Of a DNA stretch of 64,000 bases, positions 53,291 to 63,887 are shown piece after piece. Within the stretch, counting starts at the first letter, position 1. Each line of letters begins with the position of its first letter. The position numbers were made by a program, and so were the translations under genes. Under the pieces are notes generated by a model, which was not told the origin of the DNA, did no database searches, and saw only the letters and a program-made list of their open reading frames with translations. The DNA comes from Sciurus carolinensis (lineage: Eukaryota; Chordata; Mammalia; Rodentia; Sciuridae), in assembly GCF_902686445.1 (NCBI RefSeq), contig NC_062232.1, forward strand, positions 16,040,897 through 16,104,896, given 5' to 3'.

Positions 53291-53491
53291 GCCAGGTGTG
53301 GTGGCACATGTCTGTAATCCTAGTGGCTTGGAAGACTGAGAAAGGAGGATTGCATGTTTGAGGGCAGCTTCAGCAACATAGCAAGGCTCTAAGCAACTTA
53401 GTGAGACCCTGTCTCAAAAAAAAAGGGGGGTTGGAGATGTGGCACAGTGGTTAAGCACCGTGGGTTCAATCCACAGTACCAAAAAAAAAGT
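53291..53491 (+). repeat. B1-dID composite SINE
   Basis: AGCCAGGTGTGGTGGCACAT ... GTTGGAGATGTGGCACAGTG, with an A tail. Confidence 0.92.
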
Positions 53492-54373
53492 AGCTAACAA
53501 AAGCCTTTGATTATTGGATGCGCTCCTGCTGAAACAAGCTCAGGGATATGGTTTATTCATATTCTTCCCTTGTTTTCCCCTCTTTCTGGTCTTTTGGATG
53601 CTGACTGCAGTCAGTTTAAACTGGGACTCATTTCAAGCCATCAAGTATCAAGCTACTTCAGGCTCCATTCCAGAATAACTTATTTTCCTGTCATGGCCCT
53701 TGATCTTCATTTTAACTTAAGGCCTACCATACATTCCCATTTCAATTACTCAGTAATATTTGAGTGAACCTGTAGGTTCTGGGGACACAAAGATTGAAAG
53801 GGAAACAATACCTAGCCCACAATTACAGTTTAATAGCCTAGCTGTCAGATCTCTCCTGAGTATCCCTACCTTTGAATCTACTGAGCTCTTAATGAAAAGT
53901 TCATGTTTCTGGCCACCAAAACTTTGATTCTACCATATAAAATTTTATAATTATTTTACTTATTAATTTTACATTACTTCATGAATTTCTTTGGGGTGGA
54001 GTGCTCTAGCTGTCCCAGAAGGCAAAGATTGCTAACTCTTATTCACAGTAGGGGAAAACAGGAAAATTAAGTTCAAAAAAGATTTTCTATTTGAAACCAC
54101 TCTTTGAGTATGCTGAAAAGAGGAGACTGACAGTATCATCTCTTATCTAGGTCCAAGCAGCAAGGCTTGAAGTGACCTACCAAAGTCATTGCTGAGATCT
54201 CTTCTCTTTAGAGCCTTGACAAACAGTTTCCATATAGGAAGCTCCATTCCAGTTATTGCACTAAGGTGACAATAACTACCTCTAACTTTAGAAATAATTA
54301 TGCTATTATATCTTAAGCTATTACTAAGGAACTATCAAAAGCCTTTGCATCCATCATTTATTGAAATCATTGT

Positions 54374-54855
54374 TTTATTTTTACAGTCTGCATTTTGATT
54401 CACTGTACACACATGGGGTACAACTTTTCATTTCTATGGTTGTACACAATGTAGATTCATACCATTCATGTAATCATATAAGTACATAGGGTAATGATGT
54501 CTATCTCATTCCACCATTTTCCCTACCCCCACCCCTCCCCTTATCAGTTCCTTCTGTGTAAAGTTCCTCTATTCTTCTCTTACCCCCCACCCCCATTGTG
54601 TATCATCATCCACTTATCAGGGAAAACATTTGGTCTTTGTTTTTTGGGATTGGTTTGTTTTACCCCTCAGTTTATACCCAAAGGAATTAAAATCAGCATA
54701 CTACAGTAACACAGCCACATCAATGTTTACAGCAGCTCAATTCACAATAGCTAGATTGTGGAACCAACCTAGATGCCCTTCAACAGATGAGCGGATAAAG
54801 AAACTGTGGATATATACACAATGGAATATTATTCAGCCATAAAGAATAATATTAT
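54374..54855. repeat. Rearranged L1: reverse 3' end joined to forward ORF2 piece
   Basis: The left half (GATTCACTGTACACACATGG, CATTCATGTAATCATATAAG) is a reverse lineage-specific L1 3' region, as at 14683. The right half (TATACCCAAAGGAATTAAAA, TTCACAATAGCTAGATTGTG, AATATTATTCAGCCATAAAG) is forward L1 ORF2. Such an internal flip is typical of twin priming. Confidence 0.7.
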
Positions 54856-55675
54856 GGAAGCAACTTTCGGCGATCCAAGATGGCGGCTTAGAGGGTGACT
54901 GCACCCCCAGTCGCTCCAGAACCCAGGAGTTAAGAAGGGGAGGCATTGAGAGACTCGGACTGAAATAGAGCCACAGGTGAGTCTGCCCACTGGGTAAAGC
55001 TCGGCCCGGGTGGCAGGCCCAGATAGAGGTGGCTTATCGGAGCCAGGCAGGGCAGCTAGAGTCTTCCAAAGGCGGCCCTGCGCACTCCGGCGGTGGGCCC
55101 CTCCCACACAGCCAGCTTCTCCAGGTTCTCAGAGCGGGCCCCCTAGTGAGAGCCTTTCTGATCAGAACAAGCTCCAAGTCCTGGAGCCAGTGCAGCGCAG
55201 TGTACTCCGGCACGCAAGCAGCTTCAGGGATCAGGATAGGGCAGCCAGAGACTTCCCCAAGTAGCCTGGACCCCTGCGGTGGGAGGTGCCTTTCAAGTCT
55301 AGCTTCTCGGAGCTGACCGCCCAGTGAGAGGCTTTCTACATAGAACCAGCCACAAGTCCCTGAACCAATGGAGAGCTTCGATCCGCAAGCAGTCTCTGGG
55401 ATCAGGGCAGGGCAGCCAGACACCTCTTCAGGCGGCTCTGCCCACTCCGGCCGCAGGCTCTCTTCACGGGGCGACCCAAGATGGCAGCCTAGAGGGTGAC
55501 TGCACCCCCAGTCGCTCCAGAACCAGGAGTTAAGAAGGGGAGGCATTGAGAGACTCGGACTGAAATAGAGCCACAGGTGAGTCTGCCCACTGGGTAAAGC
55601 TCGGCCCGGGTGGCAGGCCCAGATAGAGGTGGCTTATCGGAGCTGAGCAGGGCAGTTAGAGTCTTCCCAAGGTAG
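54856..55675 (+). promoter_or_regulatory. L1 5' UTR-like tandem monomers (601-bp period), GC-rich
   Basis: CCAAGATGGC (a YY1-type site found at the start of L1 5' UTRs) occurs at 54875 and again at 55476, followed in both by TAGAGGGTGACTGCACCCCC after one or two differences. The second copy runs into the assembly gap. The visible 200 bp of overlap differs at roughly 8-10 positions by eye. Within a monomer a shorter motif (GGGCAGC(C)AGAG) recurs near 55040, 55228 and 55399. This is the most GC- and CpG-rich segment in the window. Best reading: the promoter of a young lineage L1. A satellite-like tandem array is the alternative. Confidence 0.65.
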
Positions 55676-56175
55676 NNNNNNNNNNNNNNNNNNNNNNNNN
55701 NNNNNNNNNNNNNNNNNNNNNNNNNNNNNNNNNNNNNNNNNNNNNNNNNNNNNNNNNNNNNNNNNNNNNNNNNNNNNNNNNNNNNNNNNNNNNNNNNNNN
55801 NNNNNNNNNNNNNNNNNNNNNNNNNNNNNNNNNNNNNNNNNNNNNNNNNNNNNNNNNNNNNNNNNNNNNNNNNNNNNNNNNNNNNNNNNNNNNNNNNNNN
55901 NNNNNNNNNNNNNNNNNNNNNNNNNNNNNNNNNNNNNNNNNNNNNNNNNNNNNNNNNNNNNNNNNNNNNNNNNNNNNNNNNNNNNNNNNNNNNNNNNNNN
56001 NNNNNNNNNNNNNNNNNNNNNNNNNNNNNNNNNNNNNNNNNNNNNNNNNNNNNNNNNNNNNNNNNNNNNNNNNNNNNNNNNNNNNNNNNNNNNNNNNNNN
56101 NNNNNNNNNNNNNNNNNNNNNNNNNNNNNNNNNNNNNNNNNNNNNNNNNNNNNNNNNNNNNNNNNNNNNNNNNNN
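55676..56175. other. Assembly gap (500 N)
   Basis: Exactly 500 unknown bases, a conventional placeholder size, so the true length is unknown. It falls inside a near-identical tandem array that short reads cannot resolve. No protein reading across it is meaningful. Confidence 0.99.
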
Positions 56176-57420
56176 CTTCATCACTTTGAACTGGAAGCAT
56201 TGTGCCTATGGAGTCACTCAAATAGAAGGGGAAAGGATGTTGAGATCTGAGGTCAATTTTCCACCTTGGGGAGAATTTTCTGTGCAAAGAATGCACATGT
56301 ATAGATGTTTTCTGGACTTAGCTAAAACACTGAAAGGATAGTAAATGTGAGATAAGGGGGGGGTCTCTTCTTAATGCAGACACATAACCTTATCAGACAT
56401 TAGTTTAGTGACTTTCAGAAATGATATTCCATGATGTTCTTTTTCATATGAAAACAAGTCAATTTAAAGGGTGACAAGTTGGCTCTACCTATGGGAATAA
56501 ATAATTGTATCCCCTTTCCTCCAGTCAGCTAAACCTTCTATTTATTGCTGGGTCACTCAGCTCTATCCCAGACAAGACAGACAGGTGTGAGAAACTATAA
56601 ATCCCCATCATGGCTCTGATGTTCCCTCTGAGGGGAAGTGGTGGGCCACATGTGGCACACACCAAGAGACAGCCTGTGTCCTAACCACCATAACCCTATC
56701 ACAGAGATTAGAGAGAATTCATGATCCTATTTTAGAGACAGAGAGGTGAAAACAGGTTTCTCAAGAGCTCTGTAAAATATTATTGTCTTTTTATTGTCTT
56801 CTTTTGGGAGCAAACAGTTGATTCTGTTCTGTGGACTTCAGAGAGAAGCCTCTAGGATACTTCTTTAATCCACTTCTAAAATGAGTTTGGAAATGCTAAA
56901 TAGGATCTCTCCCAACAAGCAGCTATTTTAACTGCAGCAGCAGCATTCAGGTGCTTTAAAGCTTTTACTGAATGATTTCAGAAGTTTAAAAACATATATT
57001 TGGAACCTATGGTAATCATGTTTTTGGTATGAGGACACTGCAGCCCACATCATTGGATGAAATTTGATTATAAAAGCTGGCTCTTCGAATTTGACCATTG
57101 CTCCCGGTGGGTTAGCAAGATCCTGTTTCAATAACTGAAACAGGGTCAGTTCCCTTAATCTACCTGAAGCTGCAATGCTGGGGTCTCAACAGTGTCCCCC
57201 AAAGAGCTGAGCATAGAACCAGGCACAGAAGATGAACACTCCAAATGGAGATCAATAGATACAAAGGAGAGACCTCAGGAACCACCAACACTTCCTCCTC
57301 TGAGGAACACACCTACCTATGATGAAAGCAAACCTGAGAATCTTTGGTTCTGTCCCTCATTTCATTTTTTCCATAGCATTCATCTCCCAACTGAACCATA
57401 AATTCACCTTATTTTGTTTC

Positions 57421-57550
57421 TAGACTGTCTTCCCTGCTAGAACGTGAGCCCACATGGCGGGGATTTCTGTTTGATCACTGTCATGTGCTTACAAATATTA
57501 TGGTTTATAACATGTAGTGGACACTGGATATTATTAAATGAACATTAAAC
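57421..57550 (+). repeat. L2 3' end
   Basis: TAGACTGTCTTCCCTGCTAG ... GGGGATTTCTGTTTGATCAC ... AGTGGACACTGGATATTATT ... ATGAACATTAAA follow L2. Confidence 0.6.
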
Positions 57551-58439
57551 ACTGTTTTTCTCCCTATGACTCCCTATGTGCCACTTTCACTTCATTAGTT
57601 TCCCTTACCTGAGGGTACCTGTGTTCAGTTCTTCATTTTACACCAGCACAGACTAGGGCAAAGGCTCTGATCTAGGGGAAGGTCTTGCCTTGAGTGGAGT
57701 TTGTTGTATACAGCAAGGCTGTCACTTGTTCTCCCTGATCATTATGTGGGAGCTCTGAAAGTAATGAAAGTTTGCTGCTGGTTTTCTAGTGAAATATGCT
57801 GACCACTGAGGCAAGGATGCTTCAATTCTATCAACAGGCCAAATAAAACCCTACCCCATGATCGACCTGCAAACGTACTTTTGAAACATTAAACTATATG
57901 CTTTCAGAATAGGACCCAGACCTACAAACAATTTGAATGTCTAATCATAAATAACAAAAAAATCCTGATTAAAACTTAATACCTTTTTATTTCTTAATGA
58001 ACCACATTAAAAAAATGGGTTGACTGAAAAGATAGGTAAGAAAACCTGTGTTATAGCAAAGCTCTTAGAAGGGTTAACTGTCTCAGTGTAGCTCGACTAC
58101 AATCTGTTAATAAAAAGAGCTCATGGCTTCTCTTGACAACTCTGATTACATGCTAGTTTCAAACATTCTATCATATTTAATTAACTAATTAATCATTGTT
58201 AATGACCAATAACTTCTCGAGTTCATTAAAATGTCACATGTCCCCTATTTTCAAACCAGAAGGTACTGATATCTCTAATTGATGGAACAGGAACCTGAGT
58301 TAAAAGTTATCTTTCCACCCAGAACAGTAAACAAAAATCTTATATTGATTAAGTTGTTAATGGTGCTTTCCTGCTGGCAATATTGGTTCCTTCTGTTTAC
58401 TAACATATAGATTATGAAGGACATTATCTTCAAAGTCAA

Positions 58440-59420
58440 TGTTTAAGCACCTGGACCACTGGGAAGGATGGCAGAATAAATGCATGTTTATATAAGTGCT
58501 CCTGCCTCTAATACACACATCCAAAAACTGAGCAAGAAGCTGTTTATAATGAAACTAATAAAAGCCACGACCCCATACCATGGACTCCAGGAGAGTGTCT
58601 GACAGATAAAACGAAAGGCACATAAATACAGTCTGGATAAAGAATCATTTCAGAAACCATGATAAATGTAGACAGAATGGTTCATCCAAGAAGTGAACTA
58701 AGAAATCAAAGAGGACAATATAATGAGCTAGGGGAAGAAATAGATAAAAAAATTAACAGATGCGAAAACCACATTACAAGCAACAAGGCCCAAAATAAAC
58801 AGTATAGAAAGCTGAGTCAGTAAAATGGAGAATAAGGCTTCTGAAAAATAAAATCACAGTATGAAGGAAGACAAAGTGGTAAATAAAATCACAGTATGAA
58901 GGAAGACAAAGTGGTAAAACTCATCAAAGGAAAGATAAATGTGAAGGACAGATAACAGAGAGCCAGGAGAACAACAAATGCTCAAAGAGAACAGAAAAAC
59001 CAATACAAAATGCAGTAGGGCCTGAAATGTCAATATATAATGCTCACTGTGTACCAGAAAAAGTCATCAGACAACTATCAATTCTGAGATATATTCAAAT
59101 GAAGCTACTGAATTTCAAGGATAAACAAAGAATCACATGTATCCAGGGCAAGCAAGCAGGCCATCTACAAAAGGGGAAGAAAACTCCATCTGGACTTCAG
59201 ACCTCTCAGCACCATCAGCTGGAGACAACCATAAAGTAATATCCCCAAAGAACCAGGGAAAAAGGATGTGATTCACAAATATGATAGCCAGCCAAGTTAT
59301 TGTTCATAAGTTATGGCAACAGAAATACATTTATAAATATGTGAGAGAATCTAACTGAAGCTGTAATCCAGTCCATCAAAAGATAAAGCATTGCCTCTCA
59401 AATGTGGAGTCTTTGCATAA
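58440..59420 (+). repeat. Old L1 (ORF1-side or HAL1-like) fragment
   Basis: A-rich sense strand with phrases GAGATATATTCAAATGAAGC, ATTTCAAGGATAAACAAAG, CCAAAGAACCAGGGAAAAAG and TAGCCAGCCAAGTTATTG, in the order of an ancient L1 5'/ORF1 region. Heavily decayed. Confidence 0.5.
58846..58915. repeat. Perfect 35-bp tandem duplication
   Basis: AAATAAAATCACAGTATGAA (the first 20 of 35) starts at 58846 and again at 58881, with identical units. The perfect match inside a decayed L1 implies a recent event or an assembly artefact. Confidence 0.95.
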
Positions 59421-61131
59421 AAGGCCTGTAAATGAGCACTTATTTCACTCAAAAAAGAGAATTAAGTCCAAATAACTCTAGCTATATAACCTAGAGCTAT
59501 ACACTTTAGGTTGCCTGTCTTTGTAGGTATAAGCTGCCAAGTCCATTTGATTATCTCCTCTAACTAACTATGCCAAAATAGAAACACACACAAAAGAAAA
59601 CCTCTCCTGAGTGGAATTACCTTGTATTGTAGAAAATTTTTGGTTTACAGCTTACCCTTGAGGATTAATATAGCCAAGAAAATCCTCAAAAGGGATAATG
59701 CTAATTACCTGATATATTGTTCAGAGCACTAATCCAGGAATGAGAAGACCCAGCTTAGGTTCTTCTATTCACTTACCATGCCACATTGGCAAAGCACTTA
59801 ACTGCTTTGGGATTCATATGAAAAGTAGAGATAGTCCTGTGTGGTCCACCTCATGGCAACGTAAGGATCAAATCAGCTGCTCAATGCAAAAGTTCTTTGG
59901 AATATATAAGCAAAGCTATAAAACCACGTAACTGTTTGGAGGAAAAGAATCCCTGTATTATGGGCCCAAAATTATATATTCAGAGACAAAAAAAAGGATC
60001 AGGTGACTCCTGTGGATCCACCTCTACTTCCTGCCATTCCTCTACATTTTAAATCACTTCTTAGCACTATAGAAAGGCAATTCAGTACTTCCACAGCTCC
60101 TGACCTGAACCATTATTCATTTGGAGACAAGGACAATTTAAGAACTTAGAAAAATATCGCCCCCTGCCACCCAAGGTAAACGTCTCTCAGTTTCATTCTT
60201 TGATTCTATGGCCAGGAACAATTTCAAATAGTAGACATGGTTCCCAAACACTTGAATAAGTAAAAAGGCATTTCAAAGGAATGGGGAAGAATTTAGCCGA
60301 GAAGGGGTCAATGTCTATTATATTATAACCTATATGTAGAAATCTGACCATCTGCTTATAGACAAACCAAGCAACCAGCTAGAGATATGGTTAAGTTTAG
60401 AGCATCATGTATAGCTAACAAAAAGAATAAATGAGTACTTTGGTAAAGGGGCTGATAAACTGTAAGAATACAGTTCTTGTGGTTATTTAGGAATAAAGTT
60501 AAATTCTTAATGAAGAAAATGAAGATAGAAGTCCAGATTTTACTGGGGTCAGATGGATATGAGTAAGTCCCAAAGTATATTTAGTAAAAGACTACCCATT
60601 AAGTCCTTAAAATGTCAAAATAAATTTTTATTTTGAAAGACTTATAAAGAATGTGGTATGATTTGTCTATGCCATATTTTCCATATCCATCTCTTATGTG
60701 GTGATTGTTGTAAAGATATAGCAATCAATGGATGTTCCTCAAGCAATAAAAACTCTGCTTGAACAAGGCAGTAAAACAACCCAAATCTGTTGCCTCCTTT
60801 TTCCTATAGGATAACACACTTGAAAGTGTAAATGAAAATGGTTGGAAATTAAGGCCTAGTAACATATTGATATATACTATTTAATGTCTACAAGGAAGTT
60901 ATGGTTTTTAAATGTAAAGGATAGTTATTTTTACATATTTTATAGCACAAGAAAATAATCATATGGAATAGCCTCACCCCCAAGACACTGACCCTGATCT
61001 CAGGTCAAGTTCACTGGTTTTTCTTTTATCTGAATGATTATATATGACTTCTCTAATGAGATCCTTCTAAGCATGGAATAGATCTTTCTAAAGATGGTGG
61101 TATAATAAAATAAATGCAAATCAGATTCACT

Positions 61132-61240
61132 GCAACTAAGAGAAGCAGAGATGCAATTGAGCCACACGCAGCTGGTCAGAGCACAACCTCGCTCAGGGAA
61201 AAATCTCACACTGTGGTGACAGTGGGGACAACTGCGCTGT
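61132..61240. repeat. Unclassified repeat, copy 1
   Basis: It contains CAGAGATGCAATTGAGCCAC, CTGGTCAGAGCACAAC, CAGGGAAAAATCTCACAC and GACAGTGGGGACAAC. A related copy lies at 63391-63500. The reading frames of the two copies do not agree, so it is not conserved coding sequence. Confidence 0.75.
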
Positions 61241-61817
61241 TAAAAAATTGGACTGAAACATTTATATGGACAATAAAAGAGGGCAGAAGTCAGATATGAT
61301 ATATATTAAAATTATAGAGAAGAGAAACATCTTGTGGATTTGTGTAAAATGCCAGTTTTAATCTGGACTCTCAGATAACTTCTATTACTAAGGGTAAATA
61401 AAACGCCATTCCTCTTCATTTATCGCAAGTCTCTAATGTCCACTTCCAACTTCTAACAAAACATAATGATTTTGAAAATCAAACTTAGCTTACAATTCTA
61501 AAACCAGTTAAAATTAGTGACAATGAAAAATTAAAAATATCTACAGGATTTTAATAAACCAGAAAGAACTTTTCCCTTTGATGGCCGATTTTACAACTAG
61601 TAAAGTGCATTACACATAAACTTACAATTCCTTAGAAGACCACAAAGGAATATAATATGACAAAGGTACAGTATCAGATTGGCGATACTTTATAGAGCCA
61701 TAAAAACTCCACTTCCCACTCATTAGAAGCTTGATATTGGCCATAAGGCAGTTTTTCACTTAAGATCTTTGAAACCAAGTTGTTAAGTGAAAAATTCCAA
61801 CACAACTTTTGGAATGC

Positions 61818-62471
61818 TTTAATCAATGGAATGGAAGTATACAAATGAATTTTAAAATAAAACCAACACATCAATTAAGATCTAACATGAAAAGTATCAT
61901 ACCACACAATGAGAATACAATTAGAAAAGGCAAAAGTCTAAATCAGAGAAAGGAGGAGGGATGTATATGAGAGAAGAAAGGACCTGGGACTGAATTATCA
62001 AGACATGTTCAGCTGATGTCTTCCACTTACAGGTTCCCTGGACCCTAGCAGGAGGTTTGGGACAAATATGGTATTTGGTCACAAAGAGCAATAGCAGGAT
62101 CTGCTGTGTCTGGAATGGGGAAGGAGCTCAAAATCTTGGAAAGACTTTAGACATTAGACTCTAACACACTGAGATAGAGAATATGAGGGCATGAGAGCTC
62201 TAAAGAGGCTCTGTGCTCTTTTGTGACAGGTGCCAACCACATCACAGCAAGATACCATGAAAAATTACTCAAGTTACTACTTCAGTGGAAGATCTGGTTG
62301 AAGTAACTACAGGAAGGGCTCCATGAAAAGGTCCGGCTGGTGTGGAGAAAACACACATTCAAGCACTGGGAATAACTATGGTGCCACACTCAGAGTTGGT
62401 GAAAGAAAGTTCTCTGGTTGACTTGGAGAAGACAATCTTTCTTCACAGAGAGGATCAGAGCATTCAGTTCT
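61818..62471 (-). other. PDK3: Probable start of the PDK3 3' UTR
   Basis: The sequence downstream of the PDK3 stop on the minus strand has few repeats. The first poly(A)-like signal met is ATTAAA (plus strand 61818-61823), followed on the minus strand by GTTGTGTTGG. A further AATAAA on the minus strand lies at 60627-60632. Which of these is used cannot be told from sequence alone. Confidence 0.35.
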
Positions 62472-62502
62472 CTAGAAAGTTCTATTAGTCTTGATCTTGT
62501 CC
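62472..62502 (-). CDS. PDK3: Pyruvate dehydrogenase kinase 3, last coding exon (C-terminus)
   Basis: On the minus strand a pyrimidine-rich acceptor (TTTTCTTTATAG, ending at 62503) is followed by one base completing a codon and then DKIKTNRTF and TAG (stop at 62474-62472). This is the known C-terminus of PDK3, a mitochondrial matrix kinase that phosphorylates and inactivates the E1 alpha subunit of the pyruvate dehydrogenase complex. Only nine codons lie here; the kinase domain exons must lie beyond position 64000. Gene order supports the call: in mammals PDK3 and PCYT1B are neighbours with facing 3' ends. No other PDK3 exon was seen in 62.5-64 kb, so that stretch is intron. The motif is short, so support comes from motif, acceptor and synteny together. 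Confidence 0.85.
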
Positions 62503-62699
62503 CTATAAAGAAAATATTGGGAACATCATAGTGAGTTTATGAGTACAATCTCTATTTTAACCAACACTTACAGCATTTAAGTTATGGTGGTTAATTCAAA
62601 AACTGTTGCCTTAATTCGGAATTATTTGCTATGGCTACTAAAGAAAAATAATTATTATTAATTACTTATGTATACTTTAAAATAGTTCTTTACTCTCAG

Positions 62700-62897
62700 A
62701 TAAAAACCTGATTAGAAATGGGGAGTGACTGCTAATTGACATGGGATTTCTTCTTGGGATGATGAAAATGTTCTGAAATAAGATCATGATCAGGGTTGTA
62801 AAAGTCTGTGAGTATACTAAAAACAACTTAAGCGTATACTTTAAAAGGGTGAGTGGTATGATACATGAATTATATCTTAATAAAGCTATTACTTAAA
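62700..62897 (+). repeat. L1M/L1ME 3' end
   Basis: GATGATGAAAATGTTCTGAAA, GTGAGTATACTAAAAAC, TATACTTTAAAAGGGTGAG and ATTATATCTTAATAAAGC follow an old L1 3' end. Confidence 0.75.
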
Positions 62898-63390
62898 AGC
62901 TATCTAGAGAATGAACTTTCTCAGAATTCCTCATTTATAAATACCTACTTTCCCATATCTACTACTTTCCCAAGGTCTTTACCAATTACCCTATCTGTAT
63001 AGTGTAATAATTTTAATTATCAAGTTAAGAATTTTAGAATTTCAAAAATTGTTTTCTGCTAAAATTCACTTTTCTAACAATATATTATAACTTAAGATTC
63101 ATACTTACAATCTGTTAGGATTTTAAAATTACCTTGAAATCAATATTCAATTAAAGCTACCTTTTCATAATGGAAATAAACCTTATTATTTATAAAGATG
63201 GCTTCTGTACTACCCAAATTACTCTACCTATCAGAGCAACAGTTTGAATTAACTGGTTATACTGATGCCCCAACATGCCATCTAGCTTACAAACACAATG
63301 AAATGGAATCAAGGGGAACTGATCCAATCCAGGTATTTCAAGCTGATTAGCTTAATTTTGACTGAGAATGGTAGATGAGTGTGTGTGAGT

Positions 63391-63500
63391 GGAACTAAAG
63401 GAAGCAGAAATGCAATCAAGCCACGTGCAGCTCGTCAGAGCACAACTCCTCCCAGGGAAAAATCCCCCACTGTGGTGGCAGTGGGGACAACCACATTGCT
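63391..63500. repeat. Unclassified repeat, copy 2
   Basis: It contains CAGAAATGCAATCAAGCCAC, CTCGTCAGAGCACAAC, CAGGGAAAAATCCCCCAC and GGCAGTGGGGACAAC. Same orientation as copy 1, 2.26 kb away. It lies in the presumed last intron of PDK3, while copy 1 lies in the flank or 3' UTR. Confidence 0.75.
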
Positions 63501-63850
63501 ACTATCATATGATTAAATGCAAAAAACCAAACTCCTCTAAATTTCATCATTTAGATAAGTGGCATAGATGTCCCTCGTGATACTCCCGTGGAAAAATTAA
63601 ACATCAGTATGGATACCCTTTATTTTTCCATATCCCTCAACAGGGAAGTAGTGTTACTATAATGGTACAAAATTGCAAAGTTATATAAACTATATTTGCA
63701 TACAAATATCTTTCTGTTGTATTAAGTTAAAGATGTTAAGAATCAAAATTTTCAGGGTAAGAAGAAAACATAATAAAATATATTGGGGAGAAATAATACC
63801 ATGTTAAAATAGAAAAATATCAATATGAACTTATGTATGGATGTATAAGT

Positions 63851-63887
63851 GTGTGTGCATGTGTGTTCACACACATGTGCGCACACA
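63851..63887. repeat. TG/CA interrupted palindrome
   Basis: Perfect 9-bp arms CATGTGTGT (63858-63866) and ACACACATG (63869-63877) around a 2-nt centre, extended outward by imperfect TG/CA pairing. Confidence 0.8.

Larger units (their letters stand above)
50353..54373. other. Intergenic region downstream of PCYT1B
   Basis: No coding potential seen. It contains one MIR, an LTR-like repeat and a B1-dID. The stretches 50830-52450 and 53500-54370 show nothing recognisable. Confidence 0.6.
56176..62471. other. Intergenic region between the gap and PDK3
   Basis: No supported exon apart from PDK3 at the right end. It contains an L2 3' end (57421-57550), an old L1 (58440-59420) and an unclassified repeat (61132-61240). 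An alternative PDK3 3' exon could lie here but I could not recognise one. The stretches 56176-57400 and 59430-61080 show nothing recognisable. Confidence 0.55.

Noticed and set aside
55034..55546. 170-codon open frame on the minus strand, and others in the same GC-rich region
   Set aside because: They lie in the L1 5' UTR-like monomers. GC-rich sequence has few stops, frames exist on both strands, and none resembles a known protein.
55489..56296. Long minus-strand frames of 220-231 codons
   Set aside because: They consist mostly of unknown residues from the 500-N gap and carry no information.
58846..58915. Two-unit repeat considered as a CRISPR-like array
   Set aside because: The units are directly adjacent without spacers, in a mammalian L1 remnant.
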